This document shows, piece after piece, positions 9,902-19,500 of a stretch of DNA of 32,176 nt; the first letter of the stretch is position 1, and each line of letters opens with the position of its first letter. The stretch covers positions 1-32,176 of the forward strand of contig JAZLKM010000052.1 of NCBI GenBank assembly GCA_045597645.1, read 5' to 3'. The DNA comes from JAKSSE01 sp045597645. GTDB lineage: Bacteria; Bacillota; Clostridia; Lachnospirales; Lachnospiraceae. The position numbers and the translations under genes were made by a program. The notes below the pieces were generated by a model. It was not told the DNA's origin. It saw nothing but the letters and a program-made list of their open reading frames with translations, and made no database searches.

Positions 9902-11989
9902 TTACATTACACCGAAGAGAAGTCGTCCATATGATGGATATGGCCAAGCCTTCTGGTCAGCAACCATCTCCATAGCATCTGAATGAGCTCTAACTTCATT
10001 CATATCCGGGATGATTACGTCTCTGCAGTAATCTGCAAGAGCAACTACATCTGTGATGTCATTTCCAGCCTGCTCATCTGCCTCAAGCTTCTTTACAGCC
10101 TTGTACATTGCATCAAGCTCTGCTGAAAGTGTCTTAGCTGTCTCCTCCTCGTATGTGCAGCTAACCTTTGCTGCTGTCTTCTTAGCAACATTCTCTGCAA
10201 GCTCTGCAGTGAATTTGCTCATTGAAGGAAGTACATCCTTGTTTGCCATATCAAGAAGTGTAAGTGCCTCGATGTGGATAATCTTTGAGTAGTTCTCAAG
10301 TCTTACCTCATGTCTAGCCTCAAGCTCTCTCTCTGAAAGTACCTTGTGCTTCTCGAAGAGCGCTACGTTCTTGGCATCAAGAAGATGTGCTACTGCATCC
10401 GGAGTGGTCTTGTAATTTGAAAGTCCTCTCTTCTCTGCCTCTTTTACCCAGGCATCATCATATCCATCACCGTTGAAGATGATTCTCTGATGCTCCTTGA
10501 AGGTCTTCTGTACGAGTGCATGAAGTGCTGCTTCAAAGTCCTTTGCGCCCTCAAGCTCGCCAGCGAACTGATCAAGTATCTCTGCTACTGCGGTGTTAAG
10601 TACGGTGTTGCAGCATGAGATAGAATCTGATGAGCCAAGAGATCTAAGCTCAAACTTATTTCCAGTAAATGCGAACGGTGAAGTTCTGTTTCTATCTGTA
10701 GTATCCTTCGGAAGTCTTGGAATGGTATGTACTCCAAGCTTGATGGTCTCCTTGTCGCCCTTTGCATATGGGGTGTCGTTCATGATTGCTTCAACTACAC
10801 CCTGAAGGTCTGAGCCAAGGAACATTGATACGATTGCCGGTGGTGCCTCGTTAGCTCCAAGTCTGTGATCATTTCCTGCAGTTGCAACTGAGATACGAAT
10901 CAGATCCTGATACTCATCTACAGCCTTGATTACTGCTGCCAGGAAAAGAAGGAACTGTGCGTTCTCATAAGGTGTCTCACCCGGATCAAGAAGGTTTACT
11001 CCAGTGTCAGTTGAGATTGACCAGTTGTTATGCTTTCCTGAACCATTTACACCTGCGAATGGCTTCTCATGAAGCAGGCAAACCATGCCATGTCTCTGAG
11101 CTACTTTTCTCATAAGCTCCATTGTCAGCTGGTTGTGATCAGATGCAATGTTGGTGGTTGAGAAAATCGGTGCAAGCTCATGCTGAGCAGGTGCTACCTC
11201 GTTATGCTCTGTCTTTGCCAGAATTCCAAGCTTCCAAAGCTCATCGTTAAGCTCCTTCATGAAGGCCTGTACTCGAGGCTTGATTGCTCCAAAGTAATGG
11301 TCATCCAGCTCCTGTCCCTTAGGTGCTCTGCATCCAAGGAGTGTTCTACCTGTATATATAAGGTCTTTTCTCTGCTCGTACTGAGCTCTGTCTACCAGGA
11401 AGTACTCCTGCTCAGGTCCTACTGTTGTCTTTACCTGCTTTACTTCCTCATTTCCGAAAAGTCTAAGTATTCTTACGGCCTGCTTAGAGATAGCTTCCAT
11501 TGATCTAAGCAAAGCAGTTTTCTGGTCAAGAGCCTCACCGCCGTATGAACAAAATACTGTAGGTATATAGAGAACACCATCTTTTACGAAAGCGTAGCTT
11601 GTCGCATCCCAAGCTGTATATCCTCTCGCCTCAAAGGTGGCTCTAATTCCACCCGATGGGAAGGAAGACGCATCTGGTTCACCCTGCATCAGCTCCTTAC
11701 CAGAAAACTCCATTATTATTTTGCCTGCATCCTTAGGTGAGATGAAGCTGTCATGTTTCTCAGCGGTCACACCTGTCATAGGCTGGAACCAGTGAGTATA
11801 ATGAGTAGCTCCCTTGCTGATTGCCCAGTCCTTCATAGCATTTGCTACTACCGCTGCATCCTCAGGCTGAAGATTCTCTCCATTTTTAATAGTCTTCTGA
11901 ATCGCCTTGAATGTCTGCTTTGGAAGCAGTGCCTCCATTGTGGCATCATCGAATACCATTGATGAAAATAGTTCTGTTACATTACTCAT
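9902..11989 (-). CDS. glnN: Glutamine synthetase, type III
   Basis: This enzyme makes glutamine from glutamate, ammonia and ATP. At 695 aa it has GSIII size, far longer than the ~450-aa GSI enzymes. Catalytic-core motifs are GPEQEYFLVD (near residue 200), KTEHNEVAPAQHELAPIF, NWSIST and DRNRTSPFAFTGNKFELRSLGSS. The last ~200 residues form the GSIII-specific helical C-terminus. It begins with ATG nine bases after GGAGG. A ~260-base leader with an early terminator and a folded domain precedes it. It is the head of the nitrogen-assimilation cluster glnN, amt-PII, asnB, gltB and gltD. GSI adenylylation and FurA/GlnR-type controls do not apply to this class, so leader-level control is a reasonable inference. 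Confidence 0.96.
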   Translation of the reverse strand: MSNVTELFSSMVFDDATMEALLPKQTFKAIQKTIKNGENLQPEDAAVVANAMKDWAISKGATHYTHWFQPMTGVTAEKHDSFISPKDAGKIIMEFSGKELMQGEPDASSFPSGGIRATFEARGYTAWDATSYAFVKDGVLYIPTVFCSYGGEALDQKTALLRSMEAISKQAVRILRLFGNEEVKQVKTTVGPEQEYFLVDRAQYEQRKDLIYTGRTLLGCRAPKGQELDDHYFGAIKPRVQAFMKELNDELWKLGILAKTEHNEVAPAQHELAPIFSTTNIASDHNQLTMELMRKVAQRHGMVCLLHEKPFAGVNGSGKHNNWSISTDTGVNLLDPGETPYENAQFLLFLAAVIKAVDEYQDLIRISVATAGNDHRLGANEAPPAIVSMFLGSDLQGVVEAIMNDTPYAKGDKETIKLGVHTIPRLPKDTTDRNRTSPFAFTGNKFELRSLGSSDSISCCNTVLNTAVAEILDQFAGELEGAKDFEAALHALVQKTFKEHQRIIFNGDGYDDAWVKEAEKRGLSNYKTTPDAVAHLLDAKNVALFEKHKVLSERELEARHEVRLENYSKIIHIEALTLLDMANKDVLPSMSKFTAELAENVAKKTAAKVSCTYEEETAKTLSAELDAMYKAVKKLEADEQAGNDITDVVALADYCRDVIIPDMNEVRAHSDAMEMVADQKAWPYPSYGRLLFGVM

Positions 11990-12014
11990 ATGATGTATCC
12001 TCCTGGTTTTATTT

Positions 12015-12135
12015 CAGCGCCTCTCTTTGCGCTGTTTACTTATAAGCAAAAGACGCCGGCAACTAGTTTGGGATAGTTGTCGACGCCTTTGTCGCTCGGC
12101 AGCAAGCTGCCTGATATAGTTTCCACCTCTTTTGC
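12015..12135 (-). promoter_or_regulatory. Folded leader domain upstream of glnN
   Basis: On the minus strand an 8-bp long-range stem (GCAAAAGA at plus 12128-12135 with TCTTTTGC at plus 12046-12053) closes a ~90-nt domain. Inside are GGCAGCTTGCTGCC and CAACTA/TAGTTG extended by GU-rich GCGTC/GGCGT pairing. A further small hairpin AGCGC/GCGCT (12015-12034) stands just before the ribosome-binding site. Upstream of the domain are two more clean hairpins, AGATGCC-GAAA-GGCATCT and GTGATTGC/GTAATCAC. I do not recognise a known riboswitch class. Pairings were found by eye. Confidence 0.5.
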
Positions 12136-12207
12136 CTTTAAGGTGATGTGATTACCTGTTAGCAATCACGGATAGGGGCTGTAGATGCCTTTCGGCATCT
12201 GGTTGGC

Positions 12208-12243
12208 AAAAAGAAAAAAGGTCGCGGAAATATATCCACGACC
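12208..12243 (-). terminator. Promoter-proximal intrinsic terminator in the glnN leader (candidate attenuator)
   Basis: The minus-strand hairpin GGTCGTGGA, loop TATATT, TCCGCGACC is followed by TTTTTTCTTTTT. It lies about 10 bases after the predicted transcription start and about 220 bases before glnN. The only downstream gene on this strand is glnN, so it would act as an attenuator rather than as the end of another gene. Confidence 0.75.
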
Positions 12244-12258
12244 TCTTTGTCTAGAGAC

Positions 12259-12287
12259 AAGATACTACTGTCGGTTTCCTGTGTCAA
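12259..12287 (-). promoter_or_regulatory. glnN promoter
   Basis: On the minus strand a perfect -35 TTGACA (plus 12282-12287) is separated by 17 bp from TATCTT (plus 12259-12264). Expected start is near 12252, immediately before the attenuator hairpin. Confidence 0.65.
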
Positions 12288-12323
12288 CTATTTTTTTCAT
12301 TTATTTTCATTTGCAACTCCCCA

Positions 12324-12352
12324 TTGACAAATCCCCTTTACAGTTTTATATT
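12324..12352 (+). promoter_or_regulatory. pyrG-purF-carA-carB promoter
   Basis: TTGACA (12324-12329), a 17-bp spacer and TATATT (12347-12352). Expected start is near 12359, a few bases before the attenuator hairpin. It is divergent from the glnN promoter, with their -35 boxes about 36 bp apart. Confidence 0.8.
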
Positions 12353-12362
12353 TCATAAGAAC

Positions 12363-12412
12363 AGAGACGTTTATCAGGTGGCCCGGCCATCTTGGTAAGC
12401 GTCTCTTTTTTT
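12363..12412 (+). terminator. Promoter-proximal intrinsic terminator in the pyrG leader (candidate attenuator)
   Basis: AGAGACG-TTTATC pairs with GGTAAG-CGTCTCT, with a further inner stem (GGTGGC/GCCATC). Seven T residues follow. The hairpin starts within about five bases of the predicted transcription start. No upstream plus-strand gene could be its client, so it should control pyrG. B. subtilis pyrG also has a leader terminator, but its antitermination needs a 5' GGG run that is absent here. Confidence 0.85.
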
Positions 12413-12414
12413 GT

Positions 12415-12493
12415 GATTACGACTGGTGCTATGAGATGCAGGCTAGGAACAGAGCCTTATGGCGTACACCAGACAAAGCTTGAGTTGTAATTC
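12415..12493 (+). promoter_or_regulatory. Three-stem leader RNA domain before pyrG
   Basis: After the attenuator, GATTACGAC (12415-12423) can pair with GTTGTAATTC (12484-12493, one bulge). This encloses CTGGTG/CACCAG (12423-12428 with 12467-12472) and AGGCT/AGCCT (12440-12444 with 12453-12457). The closing stem ends 2 bases before the AAGGAGG site of pyrG, so folding could affect translation. I do not recognise the motif. Confidence 0.45.
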
Positions 12494-12506
12494 GAAGGAG
12501 GAGATT

Positions 12507-14102
12507 ATGAAGGAGACCAAGTACATATTTGTAACAGGCGGTGTTGTATCCGGACTTGGCAAAGGTATAACTGCTGCTTCCCTAGGAAGGCTGCTTAAGT
12601 CCCGCGGATACAAAGTGGCAGCCCAGAAGCTTGATCCATATATAAATGTAGACCCTGGCACCATGAGCCCTTACCAGCACGGCGAGGTGTACGTGACCGA
12701 GGACGGAGCTGAGACTGACCTAGACCTTGGACATTATGAGAGGTTCATAGACGAGGACCTGAACAAGTACTCCAACCTCACATCCGGCAAGACTTATTGG
12801 AATGTATTAAATAAAGAACGCAGGGGCGAGTATCTGGGTGAGACAGTTCAGGTAATTCCTCACATCACCAATGAGATAAAGTCCTTTATATATAATGTAG
12901 GTAAAAAATCAGATGCAGATATAGTCATCACAGAAGTCGGCGGCACCACCGGTGACATAGAATCACAACCCTTTCTTGAAGCAATCAGACAAGTCGGCCT
13001 GGAGGTCGGCACAGCTAATTCTCTCTACATTCACGTTACACTTGTCCCCTATCTCTCAGGTTCAGACGAGCATAAGACTAAACCCACACAGCATTCAGTC
13101 AAAGAGTTACAGGGAATGGGAATCCACCCTGATATCGTGGTACTTCGTTGCGACAGACCACTTGAAGAATCCATCTTCAAGAAAATTGCGATGTTCTGCA
13201 ACCTAAAGCCTGACTGTGTAATCGAGAACATGACGCTTCCAGTACTGTACGAAGCACCTATCATGTTGGAAAAGAGCAATTTCTCTGAAATCGTGTGCCG
13301 AGAGCTGGGACTTGACCATCCGATTAGCGATATGGCCGACTGGGAGGAAATGCTGGCAAAAATACACGGTAGAACCAAGCACGTAAGCATAGCCATCGTA
13401 GGAAAATATGTACAACTCCACGATGCATACCTATCAGTAGCCGAGGCGCTCTCACACGCAGGCTATGAGTACGGTGCCTACGTAGATATTAAATGGGTAG
13501 ATTCAGAGCAAATCACAGAGGCGAACGTGGCCGAGATGCTCTCAGATGTAAATGGAGTTGTAGTCCCTGGCGGCTTCGGCAACAGAGGTATCGAAGGCAA
13601 AATCGTCACAGCCAACTATTGCAGAGTAAATAACATACCGTATCTTGGCATCTGCTTAGGAATGCAGATAGCTGTTATTTCGTATGCGAGAAATGTATGC
13701 GGACTTAGTGATGCAAACTCAAGAGAGTTTGATGAGCAAAGCACAAATAAGGTAATAGATTTCCTGCCTGATCAGTCTGATGAGACATCAAAAGGTGGCA
13801 CCCTCAGACTTGGCGCATATCCATGCCGCGTAGTCGAGGGCACCAAGATGCACGAGTGCTATGGCTCCCTGGACATTTCAGAGCGTCACAGACATAGATA
13901 CGAATTCAACAATGACTATAAGCAGACACTGATTGACGCAGGACTTGTCATATCAGGTACATCTCCTGACGGATACATAGTTGAGACGGTGGAAGTTGCA
14001 GAAAATGACTTCTATGTAGGCGTGCAGTTCCATCCTGAATTTAAGTCAAGACCTAACAAGCCGCATCCGCTGTTTATAGGTCTCGTGAGGGCTTCATTAT
14101 GA
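12507..14102 (+). CDS. pyrG: CTP synthase
   Basis: This enzyme amidates UTP to CTP using glutamine and ATP. It has 531 aa, the normal length. The N-terminal amidoligase domain starts KYIFVTGGVVSGLGKG, with the P-loop-like and nucleotide-binding motifs typical of PyrG. The C-terminal class I amidotransferase has GICLGMQ with nucleophile Cys383 and the QFHPEF histidine. I chose the ATG at 12507 because AAGGAGGAG lies three bases in front; the in-frame 16-residue extension from 12459 falls in the folded leader and has no ribosome-binding site. The stop overlaps the purF start (ATGA), so translation is coupled. Control is probably through the leader terminator at 12363-12412. Confidence 0.97.
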   Translation: MKETKYIFVTGGVVSGLGKGITAASLGRLLKSRGYKVAAQKLDPYINVDPGTMSPYQHGEVYVTEDGAETDLDLGHYERFIDEDLNKYSNLTSGKTYWNVLNKERRGEYLGETVQVIPHITNEIKSFIYNVGKKSDADIVITEVGGTTGDIESQPFLEAIRQVGLEVGTANSLYIHVTLVPYLSGSDEHKTKPTQHSVKELQGMGIHPDIVVLRCDRPLEESIFKKIAMFCNLKPDCVIENMTLPVLYEAPIMLEKSNFSEIVCRELGLDHPISDMADWEEMLAKIHGRTKHVSIAIVGKYVQLHDAYLSVAEALSHAGYEYGAYVDIKWVDSEQITEANVAEMLSDVNGVVVPGGFGNRGIEGKIVTANYCRVNNIPYLGICLGMQIAVISYARNVCGLSDANSREFDEQSTNKVIDFLPDQSDETSKGGTLRLGAYPCRVVEGTKMHECYGSLDISERHRHRYEFNNDYKQTLIDAGLVISGTSPDGYIVETVEVAENDFYVGVQFHPEFKSRPNKPHPLFIGLVRASL

Positions 14103-15523
14103 TACATGAAGAATGCGGAGTGTTCGGAGTATTCGATCCGACACAGAAAAAAGATGAAAATATAGCAAGTACCGTCTACTATGGACTCTATGCACTTCAG
14201 CACAGAGGTCAGGAAGGCTGCGGCATAGTTGTCAATGACGATGGTGTCTTCTCATCATACAAGGACCTGGGACTTGTGAGCGAGGTATTTTCCGAGAATG
14301 CCCTTGAATCGCTGGGCGGTGGCTCCATCGCCATTGGTCATGTGCGCTACTCAACCACAGGAGGCAACAACCGCACTAACGTGCAGCCCATAGAGGTGCA
14401 TCATGTCAAGGGTTCACTTGCTATAGCACATAATGGAAATCTAACCAATGCTCAGAAACTCCGAGAGGACATGGAGCTCACTGGTTCCATTTTCCATACT
14501 ACATCAGATACCGAGACAATAGCCTACACAATAATTAAGGAAAGACTCACCACCCCATCAATCGAGGCCGCTGTCGAAGTAGCGCTCCACAAGATGGACG
14601 GTGCCTACTCTCTCGTAATAATGTCTGCCACCAAGCTAATCGCAGCCCGCGATAAAAGAGGCATGAGACCTCTATGCTACGGTGTAACAGAAAATGGCAC
14701 TTACGTTGTGGCCTCAGAAAGCTGTGCCCTTAGTGCAGTCGGTGCCACCTTTGTGCGCGATATACTTCCAGGCGAAATCGTAGTATTTTCCAAGGATAAT
14801 ATCCAGTCCATAACCACTCACTGTGGTCGTTGCGACAAAGCTCTTTGCATATTTGAATACATATATTTCGCCAGATCAGATTCCGTCATCGACGGTACCT
14901 CTGTGCACGAGGCGAGACTTCGCGCAGGACATTTTCTGGCAAAATCTCACCCGGTTGACGCTGACATTGTAATCGGTGTACCAGACTCAGGATTAGATGC
15001 TGCTCTTGGATATGCAGAAGAGTCAGGCATCCCCTACGGTCAGGGATTTGTGAAAAATAAATACATAGGACGTACCTTCATTTCTCCAAAGCAAAGTGCC
15101 AGAGAAAATCAGGTGCGAATCAAGCTTAGCCCCATTGAAAGTACTGTGAAGGGCAAGCGCGTAGTCATGGTGGATGACTCTATTGTGCGAGGTACCACAA
15201 GTGCCCGCATAGTAAAGCTTCTAAGGGAAGCCGGTGCCAAGGAAGTGCATATGCGTATCTCAGCACCGCCATTTTTGAATCCTTGCTACTACGGCACGGA
15301 CGTTGACACCAAGGAACACCTAATAGCTAACCAGCACTCCATCGAGGAGATTGCAAAAATAATAGACGTGGATTCTCTGGGTTATCTAACACTTGATGAT
15401 GCCAAGGCTCTCGCTGATGGCTCGCATTGTCTTGCATGCTTCGACGGCCAGTATCCTACTGCCATTCCAAGTGCACAGACCAAGTTTAGATTCGAACAGA
15501 AGATATCAGAAAAGGATGCATAA
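14099..15523 (+). CDS. purF: Amidophosphoribosyltransferase
   Basis: This is the first committed step of purine synthesis: PRPP and glutamine to phosphoribosylamine. It has 474 aa. MIHEEC places the class II amidotransferase cysteine at residue 6 after a five-residue propeptide, followed by LQHRGQEGCG. The PRPP-binding loop is VVMVDDSIVRGTTS. It has the cysteines of the [4Fe-4S] Bacillus-type enzymes: Cys in ALCIFEYIYFAR, the NPCYYG cysteine and the C-x2-C of CLACFDGQYPT. The Fe-S cluster is therefore probably present and would make the enzyme oxygen-labile. It overlaps pyrG by 4 bp and carA by 1 bp. The position, away from other purine genes and inside a pyrimidine/arginine glutamine-using operon, is unusual. 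Confidence 0.95.
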   Translation: MIHEECGVFGVFDPTQKKDENIASTVYYGLYALQHRGQEGCGIVVNDDGVFSSYKDLGLVSEVFSENALESLGGGSIAIGHVRYSTTGGNNRTNVQPIEVHHVKGSLAIAHNGNLTNAQKLREDMELTGSIFHTTSDTETIAYTIIKERLTTPSIEAAVEVALHKMDGAYSLVIMSATKLIAARDKRGMRPLCYGVTENGTYVVASESCALSAVGATFVRDILPGEIVVFSKDNIQSITTHCGRCDKALCIFEYIYFARSDSVIDGTSVHEARLRAGHFLAKSHPVDADIVIGVPDSGLDAALGYAEESGIPYGQGFVKNKYIGRTFISPKQSARENQVRIKLSPIESTVKGKRVVMVDDSIVRGTTSARIVKLLREAGAKEVHMRISAPPFLNPCYYGTDVDTKEHLIANQHSIEEIAKIIDVDSLGYLTLDDAKALADGSHCLACFDGQYPTAIPSAQTKFRFEQKISEKDA

Positions 15524-16575
15524 TGAACAAGTATTTAATTCTGGAAAATGGGCAAGTATTTAAGGGAGAAGGATTCGGTGCACCGGGTGATGTCACCGCT
15601 GAGATAGTCTTCACCACAGCCATGACAGGCTACTTGGAGACACTGACCGACAAGAGCTACACCGGTCAGGCAATAGTTCAGACCTTTCCTCTCATTGGAA
15701 ACTACGGAATCATCCCGGAGGATGCTGAGAGTGATATGATCGGTACCTCCGCATATATCGTAAGGGAATGGTGCGACCATCCCAGCAACTTCCGCTCTAC
15801 CAGGGACCTTGATACATACCTGAAAAAGCGCGGTATAGTTGGAATCTGCAAGATTGACACCAGAGCTCTGACCCGCCTGCTCAGAGAGCACGGTACCATG
15901 AATGGTATGATAACCGACAATCCTGGCAAAGCCAGTCTTGAGCTTATAAAAGCATATAAGTGCACTGACGCAGTGAGTCTTGTTTCGACTAAAGAGATGT
16001 ACAAGGAAGGCGACGGCGAACATGTTGTGGCCCTCATGGACTTTGGAATGAAGGAAAATATCTGCAGATGCCTGACAAGTCGCGGTTGTACAGTATATGT
16101 TTTTCCATCTACTGCTTCCGCTGACGAGATAATGAGCGTCAACCCGCAAGGCATTTTCCTGTCAAACGGACCTGGCGATCCCACCGACAACGTGGAGATA
16201 ATCGAGGTGGTAAAGGAACTCCTAAAAAAGGGACTTCCTACGATGGGTATATGCCTTGGTCATCAGCTTCTGGCTCTGGCTCATGGCTTCAAGACTATGA
16301 AGCTTAAGTATGGTCACAGAGGCGCAAACCAACCGGTTAGATACTGTCCCAGCGGTCGTACCTATATTTCATCACAAAATCACGGCTATGCCGTAGTAAA
16401 TGATTCTGTCGACACCAGCATCGCCAGACCGCTTTTCATAAACGTAAACGATGAGACTAACGAAGGACTTGAGTACATCAACGAGCCCTGCTTTTCTGTG
16501 CAGTTCCATCCTGAAGCCTGTGCTGGTCCAAAGGATACAAGCTTTTTGTTCGATAGATTCGTAGATATGCTGTAA
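15523..16575 (+). CDS. carA: Carbamoyl-phosphate synthase, small (glutaminase) subunit
   Basis: It hydrolyses glutamine and feeds ammonia to CarB. It has 350 aa, standard size. The N-terminal CarA-specific domain (LILENGQVFKGEGFG, TAMTGYLETLTDKSY) is followed by a class I amidotransferase. LSNGPGDP forms the oxyanion region, GICLGHQ carries nucleophile Cys244, and QFHPEACAGPKDT carries the catalytic His. The start codon overlaps the purF stop (TAATG), with GGAT as a weak ribosome-binding site, so coupled translation is expected. carB follows after 10 bp. Confidence 0.97.
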   Translation: MNKYLILENGQVFKGEGFGAPGDVTAEIVFTTAMTGYLETLTDKSYTGQAIVQTFPLIGNYGIIPEDAESDMIGTSAYIVREWCDHPSNFRSTRDLDTYLKKRGIVGICKIDTRALTRLLREHGTMNGMITDNPGKASLELIKAYKCTDAVSLVSTKEMYKEGDGEHVVALMDFGMKENICRCLTSRGCTVYVFPSTASADEIMSVNPQGIFLSNGPGDPTDNVEIIEVVKELLKKGLPTMGICLGHQLLALAHGFKTMKLKYGHRGANQPVRYCPSGRTYISSQNHGYAVVNDSVDTSIARPLFINVNDETNEGLEYINEPCFSVQFHPEACAGPKDTSFLFDRFVDML

Positions 16576-16585
16576 GAGGTGAATC

Positions 16586-19500
16586 ATGCCAAAGAATAAT
16601 GATATCAAAAAAGTATTGCTTATAGGCTCTGGCCCCATAATAATCGGCCAGGCTGCTGAGTTCGACTATGCAGGAGTGCAGGCGTGTCGCGCGCTCAAGG
16701 AGGAGGGCATTGAAATAGTGCTTGTCAACTCTAACCCTGCAACCATCATGACTGACCATATCATGGCTGATAAGATTTATATCGAGCCACTGACCTTGGA
16801 GACAATAGAGCGCATCATCGAGCTGGAAAAACCAGACAGCATCCTGTCAGGTCTTGGAGGACAAACATCTCTCACCCTGTGCATGCAGCTGGCTCACAAT
16901 GGTTTTCTTGACTCGCATGGCGTAAGGCTACTGGGTTCATCTCCTGCCACCATCGACAAAGCAGAGGATAGGCAGCTCTTCAAAGATACCATGGAGTCCA
17001 TCGGTCAACCGTGTATTCCTTCTGAAGTCGTAACCACAGTGGAGGATGCTGTCAGCTTTGCCACCTCCATCGGCTATCCTGTAATTGTACGTCCTGCGTT
17101 CACCTTGGGCGGAAGCGGTGGCGGTATTGCCAAGGATGAGAAGGAACTGCGCGAGACAGCCACCAATGGACTTAAGCAGTCTCCTATCACCCAGATTCTG
17201 GTAGAAAAATGCGTATCCGGTTGGAAGGAAATTGAGTTCGAGGTAATGCGCGACCACATAGGCAACGCAATAACTGTCTGCTCTATGGAAAATTTCGATC
17301 CTGTAGGAGTACATACAGGAGACAGTATAGTTATCGCGCCTACTGTAACTCTCGCTGATAAGGAATATCAGATGCTGCGAAGCGCAGCACTTAGAATAAT
17401 TGATGCTCTGGATATTGAGGGCGGCTGCAACTGCCAGTTTGCACTCAATCCTGATTCATTTGAATACGCTGTAATCGAGGTTAACCCCCGTGTATCCAGG
17501 TCCTCTGCTCTCGCATCAAAGGCTACCGGATACCCGATTGCCAAGGTTGCAACTAAAATTGCCCTCGGCTACAACCTGGATGAAATCAAAAATGCCGTCA
17601 CCGGCACCACATATGCTGCTTTTGAGCCTGCGATTGATTATGTCGCAGTCAAGTTCCCGAAGTGGCCTTTTGAAAAATTTGTTTACGCCAGCCGTACTCT
17701 CGGCACTCAGATGAAGGCTACCGGTGAGGTAATGTCCATCTCTGACAGCTTCGAATCAGCCATCATGAAGGCTGTTCGCGGTGCTGAGCTCGGCTTTGAC
17801 ACTCTGCACGTTCCTTTTGTCGAAGACATGACTACAGATGAGCTCATGAGCAAAATCACTGAGCCTACTGATATCCGTCTTTTCCTTGTGTACGAAGCCC
17901 TATATCGCGGAGTCAGTGTTGATGAGCTATTTGACATCACCAGAATCGACAGATGGTTTCTGTACAAGCTCCTTAAGCTGGCCAACTTCGAGCAGCACAT
18001 CTGCCGCTACGATATGACTCAGAAGGATTATACCGAGGGCAAAAAGCTCGGTTATCCCGACAGCGCCCTTTTGCGTCTTGCTAAGAAAAATAAGCTGACT
18101 GGCTCTAAGATTTTTGGTCTTGTCAGAGAAAATCACATTCGTCCTACCTACAAGATGGTTGACACCTGCAGCGGTGAGTTCGCTGCTGTCACCCCGTACT
18201 TCTACGGCACATACAACACTCCTGAGTCTGGTGGTGAGAATGAGGTTCTGCCTTTCCTTGGCAAGAATCCCAAAGGAACCATCATTGTTCTCGGCTCTGG
18301 TCCCATCCGTATCGGTCAGGGTATCGAGTTTGACTATGCCAGCGTCCACTGCGTTACAGCTCTAAGAAAGCTGGGCTACACCGTTGTTATCATTAATAAC
18401 AACCCTGAGACTGTTTCCACTGATTTCGACATCGCAGACCGCCTCTATTTTGAGCCGCTTTGTCCTGAAGATGTTATGAATATCATAGACATTGAGCAGC
18501 CCATCGGCGTTGTTGTCGCATTCGGTGGTCAGACCTCCATCAAGCTCACAAAGGTTCTCAGCGAAAACGGCGTCAACATAATCGGAACCTCTGCCGACAG
18601 TATCGATATGGCCGAGGACCGCGAACGCTTCGACGAGCTTCTGACTAAGCTTGGCATCATGAAGGCCAAGGCCCACACCGTCATGACCTTAGACGAAGCT
18701 CTCTTGGCTGCAAACGACCTTACTTATCCGGTTCTCCTCCGTCCTTCATACGTTATCGGCGGCCAGAATATGACCATCGCCAGAAGCGACGAGGATGTTA
18801 CCGAATACATGCATATCATTCTGCAAAATGATATTGATAACCCTGTACTTATTGACAAGTACATCGAGGGCATGGAAATCGAAGTCGACTCTATTTTCGA
18901 CGGCGAAGACCTGCTGATTCCCGGCATTATGGAGCACATTGAGCGCACTGGCGTTCATTCCGGCGACTCTATTGCTGTATACCCTGCCCAGGATCTCGAC
19001 AAGGAGATTGAGGACAAAATTGTTGAGACCTCTCGCCAGCTCTGCGTGGGACTTGGTGCCATCGGTATTGTCAACATCCAATACATCGTCTACAACCGCG
19101 ACATCTACGTCATTGAGGTCAACCCGCGTGCTTCCCGCACTGTGCCTTACCTCTCTAAAGTGTCTGGCGTTCCTATGATTGACTTGGCCATCGCCGTTTC
19201 CTTAGGTGAAAAGCTCAAAGACCTCCTCTACGGCACCGGCCTCTTCAAAAAGCCTGCCCACGTAGCCGTAAAGGTCCCTGTCTTCTCCTTCCAGAAGCTC
19301 GTCGGCCTCGACACTCAGCTTGGTCCTGAAATGAAATCTACCGGCGAGGTACTCGGCATTGGCTCTACGCTTACTGAGGCCATGTACAAGGGCTTTGTTG
19401 CTGCCGGCTTTGGCTTCAAGAAAACCGGCGGTGTCTTCATCTCCGTAAAGGACTCTGACAAGCCTGAGATTTCTGCCATCGGTCTTCGCTTTGCCAAGCT

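Noticed and set aside
12208..12260. ANTAR-type double-hexaloop antiterminator site at glnN, known for some clostridial glnA genes
   Set aside because: Hairpins with six-base loops can be drawn, but none has the A at position 1 and G at position 4 expected for ANTAR targets, and no ANTAR protein is encoded in the window.
12353..12412. B. subtilis-type pyrG attenuation by reiterative G addition
   Set aside because: The predicted transcript start lacks a G-run and the hairpin's 5' arm is not the C/U-rich target needed. The terminator is real, the mechanism is not that one.
12459..12506. 16-residue N-terminal extension of PyrG
   Set aside because: CTP synthases begin at KYIFVTGG; the extension has no ribosome-binding site and lies in the folded leader.
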